Below are positions 30,396 through 42,309 of a DNA stretch of 64,000 nt, piece by piece. Source of the stretch: Gentiana macrophylla (Eukaryota > Streptophyta > Magnoliopsida > Gentianales > Gentianaceae); contig CM047810.1 in assembly GCA_026214975.1 (NCBI GenBank), positions 38,867,280 through 38,931,279 on the forward strand. The letters run 5' to 3'. The stretch's first letter is position 1. The number at the start of each line of letters is the position of its first letter. Below the pieces are notes generated by a model. It saw only the letters and a program-made list of their open reading frames with translations, ran no database searches and was not told the origin of the DNA. A program made the position numbers and the translations under genes.

Positions 30396-32083
30396 AGTCT
30401 ACTGGACTAGCTGTTATAGACCAAAGGCAAAAAGATGTCTAGATTGAATGTATCGGTTTACTAGAGTTTGATCTTTGTATTGGTTTGATCAAACAAGCAC
30501 TGTAAAGAGGTCAACTGACTTGATCAGTAGACCAATCTAGGTCAGTAGAGTGAGTAGGACAATAGAGTCTAGGAACCTACTGATAGTTGAAGGCTAAGGT
30601 TTCAAACTCAGTGTAGAAGGCTGAGGGTTCAAACGCAGTAATGAAGGCTAAGGGATAAAAATTAGTATTTAAAGTCAAGGATATGGGATCAAAATTTAGG
30701 GAAGTCTGTGATGACCTAAACTGACCACATATACCTTGTGTAGAAGGTCTAAGTTTCATAAAAGTAAAGTGGTGATTGGAACTTGGTTATAGTAGAAATG
30801 GTGTACTCTAACTTCATAATAAAAAGTTAGATGAGAAGCAGTCATTTGATGTGTTCATAAAACAAAGCAGACTAAAAACCAGCTGACATACAAGTACATC
30901 AGCAGACTGACACAACAGGTGTCTGTTGAATGTATTATTCGAATTAATCCAAGTTTTCTGGAAGATTAAATGGATAAGGATGAATTACAAGCCTTGGATT
31001 AATTAGTCAATCAATGGCCAAGATGAATGGGACGTTGTCAAGATTTCAGAGCCATATTAAATGGAAACAAATCATTGGTTAACAGACTGGACTGTCAGAA
31101 GGACACTGACAGTGTCAGTCAGGTACAACAGAGGGATTTTCAGGAATATTCAGACAATCCTATAACGGGTATGATTCAAATTCAAATTCAAATCATATGA
31201 TCTACATCTATAATTAGATGAATCCTGATTCAGATTGCAACACACACAACAAAATGAATACTAAGGCAAAAAACTAAGATTTTGAGCAAGAAATTGATCA
31301 AAGTGCAATCTTACCCTGCTGATCCTAACAGAGCTTTAATTTACTGATCAAGGATTTTCTTCAAGTGTTTCTGCAATCAAGTTACATCCAGTTCATACAC
31401 TTGAAGATCTTAAGCTACTGATGCTATCATCCTGATCAGAAGCTTGCTGAAAGCTGAATCACTTTCTTGATTCAACCCCTTCGTTTTCAAGAAGTTTGCT
31501 GAAGACGGAGAAGCACTTTTGGAGTGTCAAGAACTGTTGTTTTGTGATGTAGCTGGTGAAGAGGAAATCCTACCCTTCAAGGACCAGTGGAATACTTAGG
31601 AGCAGCAATCCTCCCTGTTTTTAGTGTTTAGTTTGTGAAGCCATAGTCATTGGTCAAGGACAAACAATTTAGGGATTTTTGTAACAGCTACCTCAAGAAT
31701 CTCTAGTGAATTTCCTCCAACATCACATGAGAAGAGTGGATTAACATGATTACACCACTTGGAACCACTATAAAACTTGCCTATTTTACTTTACTGCATT
31801 TACATTCTGCAATTTACTTTATCTGCTTGCTTATCACATCAATCTACTGAACTAGCTACTGAATCACACCACTTGGACTACTGAGTATCCAATACTTTGT
31901 ATTATATTTAAACAACAAGTAACAAGGCTTATTTTAATATATTCCACTGCCACAAATTCAAAAGCTTTAATAGTCAGCAGACTATTTACCATGCTGAGTT
32001 TGTAAAAATCCAAAAAGTTTTTAAGTGTTAAGTTTATTCACCCCCCCTCTAAACTTAACCAAATCCTTTTCAAGGGACCAACA
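30396..32083 (+). repeat. copia LTR between element C and element A2 (5' end missing)
   Basis: From about 30396 (CTAGCTGTTATAGACC) the sequence follows the solo LTR 55061-56757 from about base 100 onward, and its last 660 bases match the A1 LTR. It ends GGACCAACA at 32083 with a primer site after it. The expected TGTTGG start is absent. It stands where a 3' LTR of element C and a 5' LTR of A2 would both be, so the two elements may share it. Confidence 0.75.
31768..31776 (+). promoter_or_regulatory. TATA box of A2 LTR
   Basis: CTATAAAAC in a block conserved with A1 (7799). Confidence 0.6.
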
Positions 32084-32085
32084 AT

Positions 32086-32097
32086 TGGTATTGGAGC
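32086..32097 (+). other. Primer-binding site, copia A2
   Basis: TGGTATTGGAGC, two changes from the initiator Met-tRNA complement TGGTATCAGAGC; 2 bases after the LTR end. Confidence 0.75.
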
Positions 32098-32186
32098 GAA
32101 GCTTTTGTTCTGAAGTAATCCTACTTGTTGTGCTTGCGAAAAATCTTTGAAAACTTTTTCAAGTTTCTATTTTCAAGTTATGCATC

Positions 32187-34470
32187 ATGGATAACAACCA
32201 GTATGCTAGGACAATGTTGATGTGCTCTCTTGATCTTTTTGATGAATATAAGCGTCGTATGTAGGCTTATCTTGCTGCAACTCATGATGAAATGATGGAT
32301 GTGCGGACTGATTGATCACTGGTGATCACCAAAGTCATAACCGTGGATTGTCAAAATCAGACAGTCCCAAAACCAAAAAGTGAGTGAGGTGCTGAAGATA
32401 GAAATAAGGCAAACCTGAACAATATTGCTATTGACATTATCTACAGAACTCTTGATAGCAATATTTACATGAAGGTGAAAGATTGTAAAACTGCCAAAGA
32501 ACTATGGGAAAGATTGCAACTTATCTGTTAAGGCACTGATGCAATCAAGAAGAACAAAATCAGTGTGGCCACAAAAGTTTCAAGACTTCAAAATGAAGTA
32601 AAATGAGACCATTGAATAGATGGAGTCAAGGTTCAATGCAATCCTGGATGAACTCATCCTGCTAAATATTGTTTACACAAGAGAAAAGATCAATACCAGA
32701 ATACTCAAAGCTTTACTTGCAAAAAAAGTTTGGGAAAATAAGGTTATTGCAATGGAAGAGTCTAGGAGTCTACATGAGGAAGATATCTTCAAATTGTTCT
32801 CTAATTTTAAATCCTATAAATTCAGCAAGGACCTTATTGAACATGCTGAGAAGGATGTAACAAAAACTACTGCATTGGTTGATTCACACAATGAAGAATC
32901 TTTAAGTGTTCAAGATGATGTTCTGGATGAAATGCAAGAGCAGATTGCCCTACTGACCAAAAGAATCAGAATGATGACATCTGGAAATGCATCTCCAAGG
33001 AATTCTGGCAAGAAAACAACTGAGAAGAAAGATGAAGCAAAGAAAGATCATGACTTTCTGTGCTTTAATTGCAAGAAACCAGGTCACTTCAAACCTGACT
33101 GTCCTGAGTTAAAACAAAAAAAGGATCCTGACTACCTATGCTTTAACTGCAAGAAACCTGGACATTTTAGACCTAACTGTCCAGGCCTGCTGAAGAACAA
33201 CGGTCAGCAAAGAAGATCTGGTAAGAAAGCATTGGTTGCTGAAGATGAATCTGGCTATGGAGTGGAATCAGAAAAAGGAAATGAATCAGATGACACTGCA
33301 CTCATAGAACATTTGGATGATTATGATTTCATGGCTCATATGGATGAAACTGAGGAGGTATAGTTTTCTGTATCTATGAACACTCCTACTGAAAGTGATT
33401 GTGAGTCTACTGGTGGTTCCAATCCAAAAATTTCTGACAATGAAGAACCTCTAGATGCCCTCCTTAATTGAGTGAGGATAATACAATCTGGTTATATGAT
33501 TGTGAAGGCTGAAAGAGAAGCACTTCATGCAGAAATTCAAAGATTGAATACTGAATTAAGAATTCTCAAAGGCAAGGAAAATGATTATGAACAGAATTAG
33601 TGTAAGCCTGCTGCACCAGCAGTAGCAACTGAATCTGCTGCACAATCAAGGTCCACTACTGCATTCAAATCTGGAAAGCCTTATAGTGAAAGAACAGGCC
33701 TTGGATTTGAAGCTCAACAATCATCTAAGGGTGGATCAAGTAAGGATACTGAACCAAGTGCCAGAATTGGTCCTAAGTTTGTAGCTGCACAAGATCCAAA
33801 ACCTCAAAAGGTTGTTGAGGCAGTGAAGCCTGCTGAGAATGCTTCAAAGAAGCAAAATCAGAAGTCCAAAGGGACAGCAGTACCTAACAAAAAGGGAACA
33901 TCCAAGGATAGGACTGCTGAACCCTCTAGACCTGCTGATAGCAGATCTGCTCTAAAGTTTTCTGGATCACAAAAGGGTAAAAACCAGAAATATTCCAAGG
34001 ATAAGAATGCTAAACCCAATAATGTTAATCATTCAAGGGATACTTATCACAGGGGGGAAAGGCAGATTGTGCCCTACTTATGAATATTGGAATGTTCCTA
34101 CCCCTGCTGCTAGAAACAATAGATATAACGATATTGCTAAGGCTAGACCTCAGCAGTGGAATCAGTAGAGGGCTCAACAGAGACTTTAGCAGAGACCACA
34201 ATACAGGGACGCTCCTTACAGAAAGCAACCGTATGGTAATGCTAATGTATCCAACAACATAAATCACTTCAAACATCACTTTGTACCAAAAGGCCAGAAA
34301 CCATATGTGAATGCTACACAACCAAATGTTAGATTCTATGGAAATGTAGCATACATATATGAACAAAAGTGCAACACTTTTCCAAGAAGACTTTATAGAA
34401 ATTTTCCAAGGGTTGTGCTTACCACTGACCACTATGGACCCAAACAGGTTTGGGTACCTAAAACACATTA
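32187..34470 (+). pseudogene. gag: copia A2 gag, broken
   Basis: It starts at ATG 32187 (MDNNQYAR), homologous to A1. Stops appear early (TAG near 32262, TGA near 32312). An uninterrupted piece at 32620-33363 (247 residues) covers the second half of the capsid domain and both CCHC knuckles, each complete (CFNCKKPGHFKPDC and CFNCKKPGHFRPNC). The tail continues with breaks through 33823-34083 to the conserved PNRFGYLK-like and protease-proximal region. Confidence 0.85.
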
Positions 34471-34567
34471 AATTTGTTTTGTATGGTGTCTGGTACTTTG
34501 ACAGTGGATGTTCCAGACATATGGCAAAAAATAAGCACTGTTTGACAAATTATGTGGAAAAGGATGG
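34471..34567 (+). pseudogene. pol: copia A2 protease N-terminal fragment
   Basis: WYFDSGCSRHMAKNKHCL gives the aspartic protease active site with its Asp, unlike A1. The coding sequence stops at about 34567 where foreign sequence begins (TGATGACGG). No further A2 pol is present in the window. Confidence 0.8.
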
Positions 34568-35599
34568 TGATGACGGTCAATTTACACCATTAATTATCTA
34601 TTTATTACCCCCTGATTCTAGCTTAAATGGGCTTTAAGTGGTTAATAATTAGTCGTCTTGTGCATAAATTACACCCGAACCGAGTTACGACTCGTTATTA
34701 TGTAATTAGCCATTTTATTATGTTATTTGATATTACAAGCCTTGTTTTATGTCTTATTTATAGTGGGCTTGATTCGGAAGCGATTTAGCTGGACTTCAGA
34801 GTGGATAAAAACACCAAAACGGACCAGGAACGGAACAGACGAAGCAGAAAAAGGCCCAGGCATATCCTCTGGCTGCCAGCGAGTTGACTGTTTTGCCCTG
34901 ATCTTCCAGACGCGTTTTAGATTTCGTTAGGGTTTAGGAAACGTAATTTAGGTCGGTTGACGGCTATTCTAAGTCGGTTTACAGCCTATATAAACTCCCT
35001 TTTATTAGTCAATTTGTACATCGACTCATAACACAATTTATAAGTTTTTTAGAGAAGTTTTAGTACAGATTTCCAGCAGTAATTATGTGAGTTATTTGTA
35101 TTCATTTGTTCTTTCCTCTATGTTGTAATTAATTCCGCCCAATTATTGTTTATCATTTGAGGGTGTTCGTTCTTCACCGAATGATGTAGATCTAAGGATA
35201 CGATATGAGGCAGTGGGGATTCCTTGTCTATACGGATCCACACGCATAGATCTGTTATCCGGTGACCTATAGATGACTTTGGTATGATCGACAATCGTGT
35301 TTTTAGTAGATCTATATAGTTGCTTTATGAATCTCTATTTTATCCGTTACGTATGTAGAAATGCTAAGATTTAGGTTTTCGCCGCGTCAATCAAGCCACA
35401 TCTTTATGGTGTGATTGTCCACCTAGAATTTCTTATCTTAGTAGGTATGGCAACGGCTATGTTGCTCGTCTGTTTTAATTAGTGTATTATTAGGAAATAC
35501 CAATATAGTACTCCTAGGTCGGCTCATGGATTGATCTTCCGGGACTTTTAGTGAGATCTAGATCTGTGTTATATTTGGGAATTGCTAGCACCTAGTTAT
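34568..35599 (+). repeat. Unassigned LTR-like segment
   Basis: The segment begins TGATGACGG after the candidate flank GATGG inside the A2 protease. It has a promoter-like CCTATATAAACTCCC near 34984 and a downstream leader-like stretch (TTAGAGAAGTTTTAG). It does not match the other LTRs in the window. The right end is lost: at about 35600 it switches to an L-family LTR. It may be a truncated LTR of another gypsy element; the identity is open. Confidence 0.4.
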
Positions 35600-36171
35600 A
35601 GTGAAAATCAGAACTACTCACTCATCCGGAGATAGTGCCAATGAGAAGTGGCTTGGAACACATATTTAAGTGAACCGTAACTAACACATCAAACACTACC
35701 CCGGGACAAGCAAAGACTCGTGATCACCTCAGATTAAGGTTGATCCATATATGATCATCTAATGATTTAATAAGATTCCTCGATTACGGAATTATACCGA
35801 GAAATACAGATTAAATCGGTCCAAATCCTATATGAATGCCATCATATATAAATGCCCCACGTAGGTACCTCTACCGACAAACCGGATAAGACTATCACAC
35901 CCTAAGGTGTTCTGGGCGCATTATTGGTGTTTTAATCAAGAGACCCTAAACTCTGATTAAGTTCACCACGGACTAACAGTTTAAGTATACCACCACTAAC
36001 TCAATCCTCACATGTAATCCATACACTGAGTTAAGTGGTTACATACAGATATACTTAGGGTTTGCAGCAGTGTATTACTTTACAAGCACAAAGCAAGTAA
36101 TAAGGTGAGATAAGTTCTGTCATTCATTAAAAACAATTACACAAATTGTCTTTCGGGCACTACACCTAACA
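35600..36171 (-). repeat. L-family LTR fragment (L2)
   Basis: From GTGAAAATC at about 35600 to CTAACA at 36171 the sequence follows the L3 LTR (44079-44646). The left part of the LTR is missing. The right end is a genuine terminus, so this copy was inserted into the sequence to its right (Athila leader). Confidence 0.88.
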
Positions 36172-36520
36172 GACACTACAAAGTAGCAGGGCTAGGTGCA
36201 CTAAAAAGATAAATAAAAATAAAAAGAAAAAACAGAATAAAATACAATGCAACTAAACTAAACTAAAAAGGCAAAACGAAAATAAAGAAAATAAACTAGC
36301 CCAACTAATTCCATAGATGTCGCCCTAATCTAAGCACGGTCAAGAATATAAACGTCTACTAAATAACGCCACAGAAGCGTAACAAAATTCAATTATGCAA
36401 AGCCACAGAAGCCTGCCATGTGAAGTGTAGACGTGCCTTTAACAACCCTAACACCCTAGATAGACGACAAAAGGAACAGCATAAGTCAAATTGGAATCAC
36501 GTCTAGCTAGGTGAATTACT

Positions 36521-36780
36521 CAACATGGATTGCAATAGATGGAAAGAAAACCATAACGGTGAAAGAACAGGACATCTATGCATATACAAAGGCCACAGAG
36601 GCTCACAATAAAACATCCAAGTCGAATAATGAAGCATCTATATAAAAATTAATCAATTATTTAACATGGATTAGTAGATGGAAAGATATAAACATGCAAG
36701 TTCAGAACATCTACGTAAAAATAATTAGCCACAGAAGCTCATATGAAAGTATCCACGTCAAATAAAGCATTAAAAATCAA
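36521..36780. repeat. Degenerate tandem repeat, about 141-bp unit
   Basis: Two units start AACATGGATT (36522 and 36663), continue with AGATGGAAAG, ACATCTA and GCCACAGA-GCTCA, and end near AAAGCAT. Further GCCACAGAAGC phrases at about 36370 and 36400 suggest older, more decayed units. Confidence 0.7.
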
Positions 36781-36799
36781 GTCAAAAAATTTGGAACCT

Positions 36800-36983
36800 G
36801 AACGTGCGTTCCTTCTTTCAAACGGGCGTTCGCCTGTAATTTATGAACTGGACGGGCGTCTGGATTAAACCGGACGCTCGTCTAGTTTCCCTAAGACTTA
36901 ACAGAATAGGTGCATGTTGGATGGACGGACGTCCACTCACTATGGACGCACGTCTGGAAACCACAAAGAGTGGCCGGGCGTTC
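36800..36983. repeat. Cluster of GGACG-NN-CGTCC-type 12-mers (7 copies)
   Basis: Copies at 36800, 36820, 36850, 36872, 36923, 36944 and 36972 of a near-palindromic 12-mer with arms GGACG and CGTCC (for example GGACGGGCGTCT, GGACGGACGTCC). They lie in the minus-strand Athila leader. Confidence 0.85.
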
Positions 36984-37513
36984 ACAGAGAGTAGACTCCG
37001 CCTGGTCTTAGCATGAAGCACAAAACGAGACACCTGAGCAACCTTAGAAACCCTAGATATAATATCAAAAACCCTAGATACTTAAGAAACCCTAGAAATC
37101 CTTTATTTATTTATTTAAAACAGAAAAACAGAAAACAATAAAATGGAGAAAAACGTGTTGAAATCTTCTGAGCCCAAAATGGAAGGGAAAACAGTGGATT
37201 TTGACCTCAAAAACGGTGTTGAACGGCCTCCGGCAATTCACCACGTCGTCGGCGTCAGAACGAGCTTTCCGAATTGGGGTCCTACGCGCAAAACGGACAC
37301 TCGAGCCGAAAGTTACGGCCAAAATACTAACGAGTGCTAAAACGATCCCTTTTATCCAAAAGTTCGATCACTAAAAACGTGGAGTCAGATAATTCAACCT
37401 CAGATGTCCCCGAATCAATGTAGAAACTAGAAAGGATAGAAACAAAAACCTATCTACGAAAAATTCGTAACAAAAACAGAAAAATTAATAGAAACTAGAC
37501 AACCGTACCGATT

Positions 37514-37634
37514 CCCGGCAAACGGCGCCAAAAACTTGTTTTTGGTTCCGTTAAGCGGGAATACTCACACACTATACTACCTTAGAAAAATTAATAATGA
37601 ATCGACAACCTTTTGATTCCCGGCAACGGCGCCA
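37514..37634 (-). other. Two copies of the Athila primer-binding site
   Basis: The tRNA-Asp-type site occurs at 37619-37634 (CCCGGCAACGGCGCCA), next to the LTR, and again at 37514-37530 with one extra A. Both are followed by AAAAACTTG. About 80 bases between them resemble the end of another Athila LTR. Only the site adjoining 37641 is in the normal place. Confidence 0.8.
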
Positions 37635-37640
37635 AAAACT

Positions 37641-39110
37641 TGTCATGGATTTTATCTAACAAAACAACAAGTAATAAATATTTATAAATCCGGTATTCCC
37701 CAAGTGTAGGGATCGTAGTACAGCGATTAATACCGGAGTCGGTCACAGGGAATCGGGGTATCTAGTTCATTAATTTTCCTAAGATTTTTACTACTAAAAC
37801 AAATCTAAAAACGATAAAATAAACTGGACAGATGATTGTCAGTCCAAAGCCAGGAAGGATAAAAGCGAAAACGAAATCTTAACTATAAGCTATAAAATAA
37901 ACAGTAAACAAGAAGATGATCATGGTGATTAAACAATGAACAAACAAATATTCCTCCGATCCCGCAACCCTTAATTTCCTCTCTAAAGTTATCATGTGAT
38001 GATTTAATTAAAGATGTGGTCCACCTAACGGAGGTATGAATTTCTACTCTCGTAGATAATTCACCTATCAATCTCTCATCTCTCGATATATAAGATCGAC
38101 GCTCTCAAACCAAGGTGTAAGATCTCTCAATCTAGCAACCTAGAAATTCAACCTATCAACTCTCGTTATGTCAAGATTAAAAATCCCATCTTTCCTATGG
38201 TGATCTAAGGTTTACACCGATTCTCATCATGTGGTAAACATCAAATAGCAATACATCTCTCGATATCGATTGCATAACACATAAGCATAGAAAAGATACA
38301 ACTTTAATCAAATTCACAAAACAAATTTAGATTGAAAATAAAGAACCTACTGAAACGGATTCACAAGGTTTGAACAATTGCTCAGCCTCCAAGCATTCAG
38401 CATAAAACAGCAAAACGAAATAGAAGAAACGAATATAAAACAAGAAAAATCGCAACCCCAGCCTCCCCTAAGGGGGCTGGGGCCGCCTAGGGTTTTCATC
38501 TTATGAGTATGTATCAATAAGAGTCAATAATGTATCATTAGGGTTGAAATCCGCGCTGCTATTTATAGAAAAGTAAGTCGGTTTTCAGCATGTCGGCCGT
38601 GGACGCCCGTCCGGAATTGTGGACCGCCGTCCAGATGCCTTGGACTTGCTTCAGACGCTCGTCCACTCACTCGTCCCAAACTCTCTCGAATCAACTTTCT
38701 CTCCGGGCGCCCGTCCCAATATTCTCGACGCCACCCCAGTGGACGGACTTGGGCGCCGATTCACCGATCCAAATTCGAAATCTTCAACTCTATCTCTTTT
38801 CTTCTAGCCAATTCCATCCTTATCTCTTCTTTATCCATTAAATCCGACATTTATCTTCATTTAATCATCTTTTTGAACCGCAATTATGAATCTACACGTC
38901 ATCAAAAACATCGCAAAGTGTAATAGTATTCAAATAAACATAAAATCATCAATAAAACACATAAATTAACCAATTTTGCGAATAACTCGTTAAAAACCTC
39001 ATTTACTCAATAATTCCATTAAACACTCGTTTCTTATGCAAATTATACCAAATATGAGGGAAATTATCATAAAATATATCAATATAAAACGTATAAATTC
39101 ACCCTTAACA
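37641..39110 (-). repeat. Athila-like LTR, minus strand
   Basis: 1,470 bp with TG...CA ends. Its minus-strand start TGTTAAGGGTGAATTT resembles the plus-strand LTR start TGTTCTCGGTGAATTT at 40446. It contains at least four GGACG-NN-CGTCC-type 12-mers at 38601-38716. Confidence 0.82.
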
Positions 39111-40382
39111 AGAAACAATCTCAACAACGTTCCTATGGATTATATCCTCAGAACTCTTGATAGCAGCATGTACTTAAAGGTGAAAGACTGCACAACTTCC
39201 AAGGATATGTGGGACAAACTTCAGTTAGTTTGTGGAGGAACAGACTCAATCAAAGAGAACAAAATCTCAGTTGCAAAGCAGATGTTTGAAAATTTCAAGA
39301 TGAAATCTGGAGAGACCATTGACCAAATGGAGACAAGATTCAGTGCTATCATGGATGAATTAGACCTACTCAAGATTGAATACATGAAGAAAGTAATCAA
39401 TACAAGAATCTTGAAGGCCTTGCCAATGTGTTGGAAGATGAAGGTCACTGTAATGGAAGAATCTAGAAGACATGACATAGAGGACTTCTTCAAAATCTTC
39501 TCAGATTTGAAAGCTTATGAATTCAGTGAAGATTTTACAAGCACAGTTGCAATAATCAAAGCTCTGAAAGAACCAAAAACTACAGCACTTGCAGCAGCAT
39601 CCAATGACTCTCAAGAAACATCCACAAATAATCTTCAACAATTGGATGAAAAGGAGGAACAAATGGCATTCATGATGAGTCAAATCAGAAGGATGAAGAA
39701 TGGTCATCCTGTAACTCAGAAGTTCATTAAGAAGACTCCTGAGAAAAGAAAAGATGATGAGTATCTCTGTTTCAACTACAAGAAACCTGGACATTATAAA
39801 GCTGAATGCCCAGAACTGAATGCAAAGAAGATTCAGCAAAGAAGAACCGGTAGAAGAGCAATGTTAGCTGGAGATGAGTCTGACTATGAAGCTGGTACAG
39901 AAAGGTTATATGACAATACAGCTTTAATGGCACACATGCAAGATTCCAATGAGGTATGTGAATCAAATTCTAAATATAGCTCAGCTCAGATTTCCATGCA
40001 AAATGCATGTTCTTTAACAGCCGATTCCAATCCAAAGAACTCAGAACTAGAAGAAACTCTTGACGAATTGATGAGTCAGCTTGTTACCATACAAGCTGGT
40101 AATGAATCAATCAAAGCTGAGAAAGAATCTTTAATTCTAGAGGTCAAAAGATTGAATGATGAACTGAACACGTTAAAACTAAGCAGAACTAATAAAGGAA
40201 AGAATCGGTGTGTCCATCGCTTCTTGGACTGAAAGAATCGAATCTTTTGCTCAATCTAGTTCAAAGAATCGGATTCAAATCGTGCAAGCCATATAGAGAT
40301 AGAACTGGCTTAGGATTTGATACACAGCAAACTTCGAAGGGAGGAACGAGTAAGGTAACTGAACCTAATGCCAGCAAACTTT
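39111..40382 (+). pseudogene. gag: copia B gag, N-terminally truncated
   Basis: From 39111 the frame reads RNNLNNVPMDYILRTLDSSM, homologous to residues about 80 onward of A1 gag. It stays open to 40232; the 25 codons before 39111 come from the Athila LTR and are not gag. The UBN2-like region is intact (CGGTDSIKENKISVAKQMF). One zinc knuckle is present with the second Cys replaced by Tyr (CFNYKKPGHYKAEC). After the stop, shifted gag tail continues to CCAGCAAACTTT at 40382, where the Athila element begins. Confidence 0.85.
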
Positions 40383-40729
40383 GATACAGTGAGCCAGTTT
40401 TGATTGTTTTGTTCGGGACGAACAAAAAGCTAAGTGTGGCGGAGTTGTTCTCGGTGAATTTCATGATTTATATTGCAATATTTCATAGCAATAATCCCCG
40501 TGTTTTAGTAATTTTTATAGAAAATTACGTATTAAATGAATAGATTGAAGAAATGGTTTTAAAGTTATAAAAGTGTAAAACGTGCCAATTACGTGCTTAA
40601 AATGATGATTTTATGTTGGTTTGAGTTGTGTTACACTTTGGTATACTTTAAATGACTTGCAGGTGTTAAATGCGACTGGAAAAAGATGATTTGAAGTGTT
40701 TAATCGTGCGTTTGTTGCCCATGCAAGCT

Positions 40730-40944
40730 GGACGAACGTCTGAATCCCTAGACTGGCGTCCAGGGTGGACGGGCGTTTGAAATTCTGGACGAGCGTCTAG
40801 GAGAGGGAATTTGGTTCAGGATGTTCAGAATTTCGATGGACGAGCGTCTAAAAATAAAGAAGGACGGACGTCCAAGAAGACTCGGCCCGACTCGATGAAA
40901 TTTGTGAAGATTGGACGGGCGTCCAAGAGATTGGACGGGCGTCC
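40730..40944. repeat. Cluster of GGACG-NN-CGTCC-type 12-mers (8 copies)
   Basis: Copies start at 40730, 40750, 40767, 40787, 40838, 40862, 40913 and 40933; the last two are identical GGACGGGCGTCC, 20 bases apart. The cluster ends 34 bases upstream of the LTR TATA box. Two more follow at 41698 and 41719. Confidence 0.88.
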
Positions 40945-40977
40945 GGGTGCCGACTTAACCCTAGCCGCCTCAGTTTT

Positions 40978-40986
40978 CTATAAATA
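40978..40986 (+). promoter_or_regulatory. TATA box of Athila LTR
   Basis: CTATAAATA, with a CAGCAGCCGC-rich leader downstream. It sits directly after the 12-mer cluster, as an upstream activating region would be placed. Confidence 0.6.
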
Positions 40987-41968
40987 CATGCGATATCCCA
41001 ACCCTAAAAACATATAATTCACAGCAGCCGCACCAAAACCCTAAGCAGCCGCATATTCACAGAGGAGTTTCTTTCCTCCAACCGTGTCTTGGATCATCAC
41101 AAGGATGCAAGGCTAAGCATATAGCGGTAGAATAGCTGGAGGATACCACATCAACATCACCACAACCACGAATTGTTAGGTTATCTTTATTTATGAATTC
41201 GAATATTGTATTTTATTTATCGATTGGTATTTGGATTGATTGTTAAGTGTTTTGTTAGATAGGAATGACAATGAAACCACATGTTGATTTGAATTTGTAT
41301 GGAAATATAATTCAACAATAGAACCTTTTCGATCGATACAATTAATAATATCTTAAGGAATCATTTGTTGTTAATGGGGTTTTGTAATTTGGGAACAAAT
41401 TGTTGATCTTGTGATGTATGTTAAATTGTTTTGCTTGGAAAAGAAAACAAAATCCTAGAAATTGAGTTAAAGGAATTTAATCGATTTTGAGATTGATCAT
41501 ACCAATAAAATCGTATTCTGATCATAAAATGGTTGTGTGATTGTTGTGTGGTTGATTCTGGCTGTTCTACTGTTCTTTTAATTATTTGATAAACCAAATT
41601 CGTTCGTATCAATTGTGATTGCTACGTTTAGTTATTTTAAAAACCCTAGTTGTTACCTGCTGTTTTTTCTGCATATTTCTGTTTTTAGATCGTAATCGGA
41701 CGCCCGTCCACCTTAAGTGAACGGCCGTCCAGCATCGAATTTTTCTATTTACTGTTATTTTAGTCACTTTTCATTGTTTTTAGATTACAAGTAGCATAAA
41801 CCTTAGTTTTAGGTAGTAATCTGTGACATAATCGATATAATAATTGTACTCTAATCCGATAAACGTTCGATTCCCTTAGGACGACCCGTTAACACCCTTT
41901 ACTACAAACCTTATACTTGGGGTGTTTCGGTTTATAAATTTAAAACTAGTTTTTACCGAACAAGTTTT

Positions 41969-41986
41969 TGGCGCCGTTGCCGGGGA
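41969..41986 (+). other. Primer-binding site of Athila (tRNA-Asp type)
   Basis: TGGCGCCGTTGCCGGGGA starts 6 bases after the LTR end. This is the site typical of Athila and related gypsy elements. Confidence 0.88.
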
Positions 41987-42263
41987 ATCGGTAACGGTTG
42001 TCGGATTCTTCGTAGTGCAGTTTTCTGTGTCGGCAGTATTTTGGCCATAACTTTCGGCTCGAGTGTCCGTTTGGCGCGTAGGACCCCAATTCGGAAAGCT
42101 CGTTTTCGAGGTCAAAATTTGCTGTTTTCCCTTCCATTTTAGCCCTAGAAGATTTCAACACGTTTTTTTTTCACCGTCTTAGTGTTTTTCCTGTTTTAAG
42201 TTTTTCGTAGGTAGGTTTCCTTTCCTGTTTCTGTTTCTATATATTTTCTAAATTAATATAAAA

Positions 42264-42300
42264 AAATAATAAAAAAATAATAATAATAATAATAAAAAAG
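42264..42300. repeat. AAT microsatellite in Athila leader
   Basis: A-rich run with several consecutive AAT units between the primer site and the next 12-mer cluster. Confidence 0.8.
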
Positions 42301-42309
42301 AAACTTTCT

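Larger units (their letters stand above)
36172..39110 (-). mobile_element. Athila-like Ty3/gypsy 5' end (LTR and leader), minus strand
   Basis: The LTR is 37641-39110 (1,470 bp; minus-strand TGTTAAGGG ... CATGACA) and the leader runs left from 37640 to 36172. The primer site CCCGGCAACGGCGCCA (plus strand) is the tRNA-Asp type used by Athila. The block 37143-37330 is the reverse complement of the plus-strand Athila leader at 42000-42160, including the phrase AAAGTTACGGCC. No gag or pol is present; the element is cut at 36172, where L2 begins. Its LTR end lies inside the gag of copia B, which resumes at 39111. Confidence 0.82.
40446..41962 (+). repeat. Athila-like LTR, plus strand
   Basis: 1,517 bp from TGTTCTCGG to CCGAACA, followed by the primer site. 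It contains ten or more GGACG-NN-CGTCC-type 12-mers and a TATA box. Confidence 0.85.

Noticed and set aside
39036..39110. N-terminal extension of copia B gag
   Set aside because: These 25 codons are Athila LTR sequence that happens to be in frame; gag homology begins at 39111.
41020..41050. Telomere-like AAACCCTAA
   Set aside because: Single copies only, in an Athila LTR; no tandem telomeric array.
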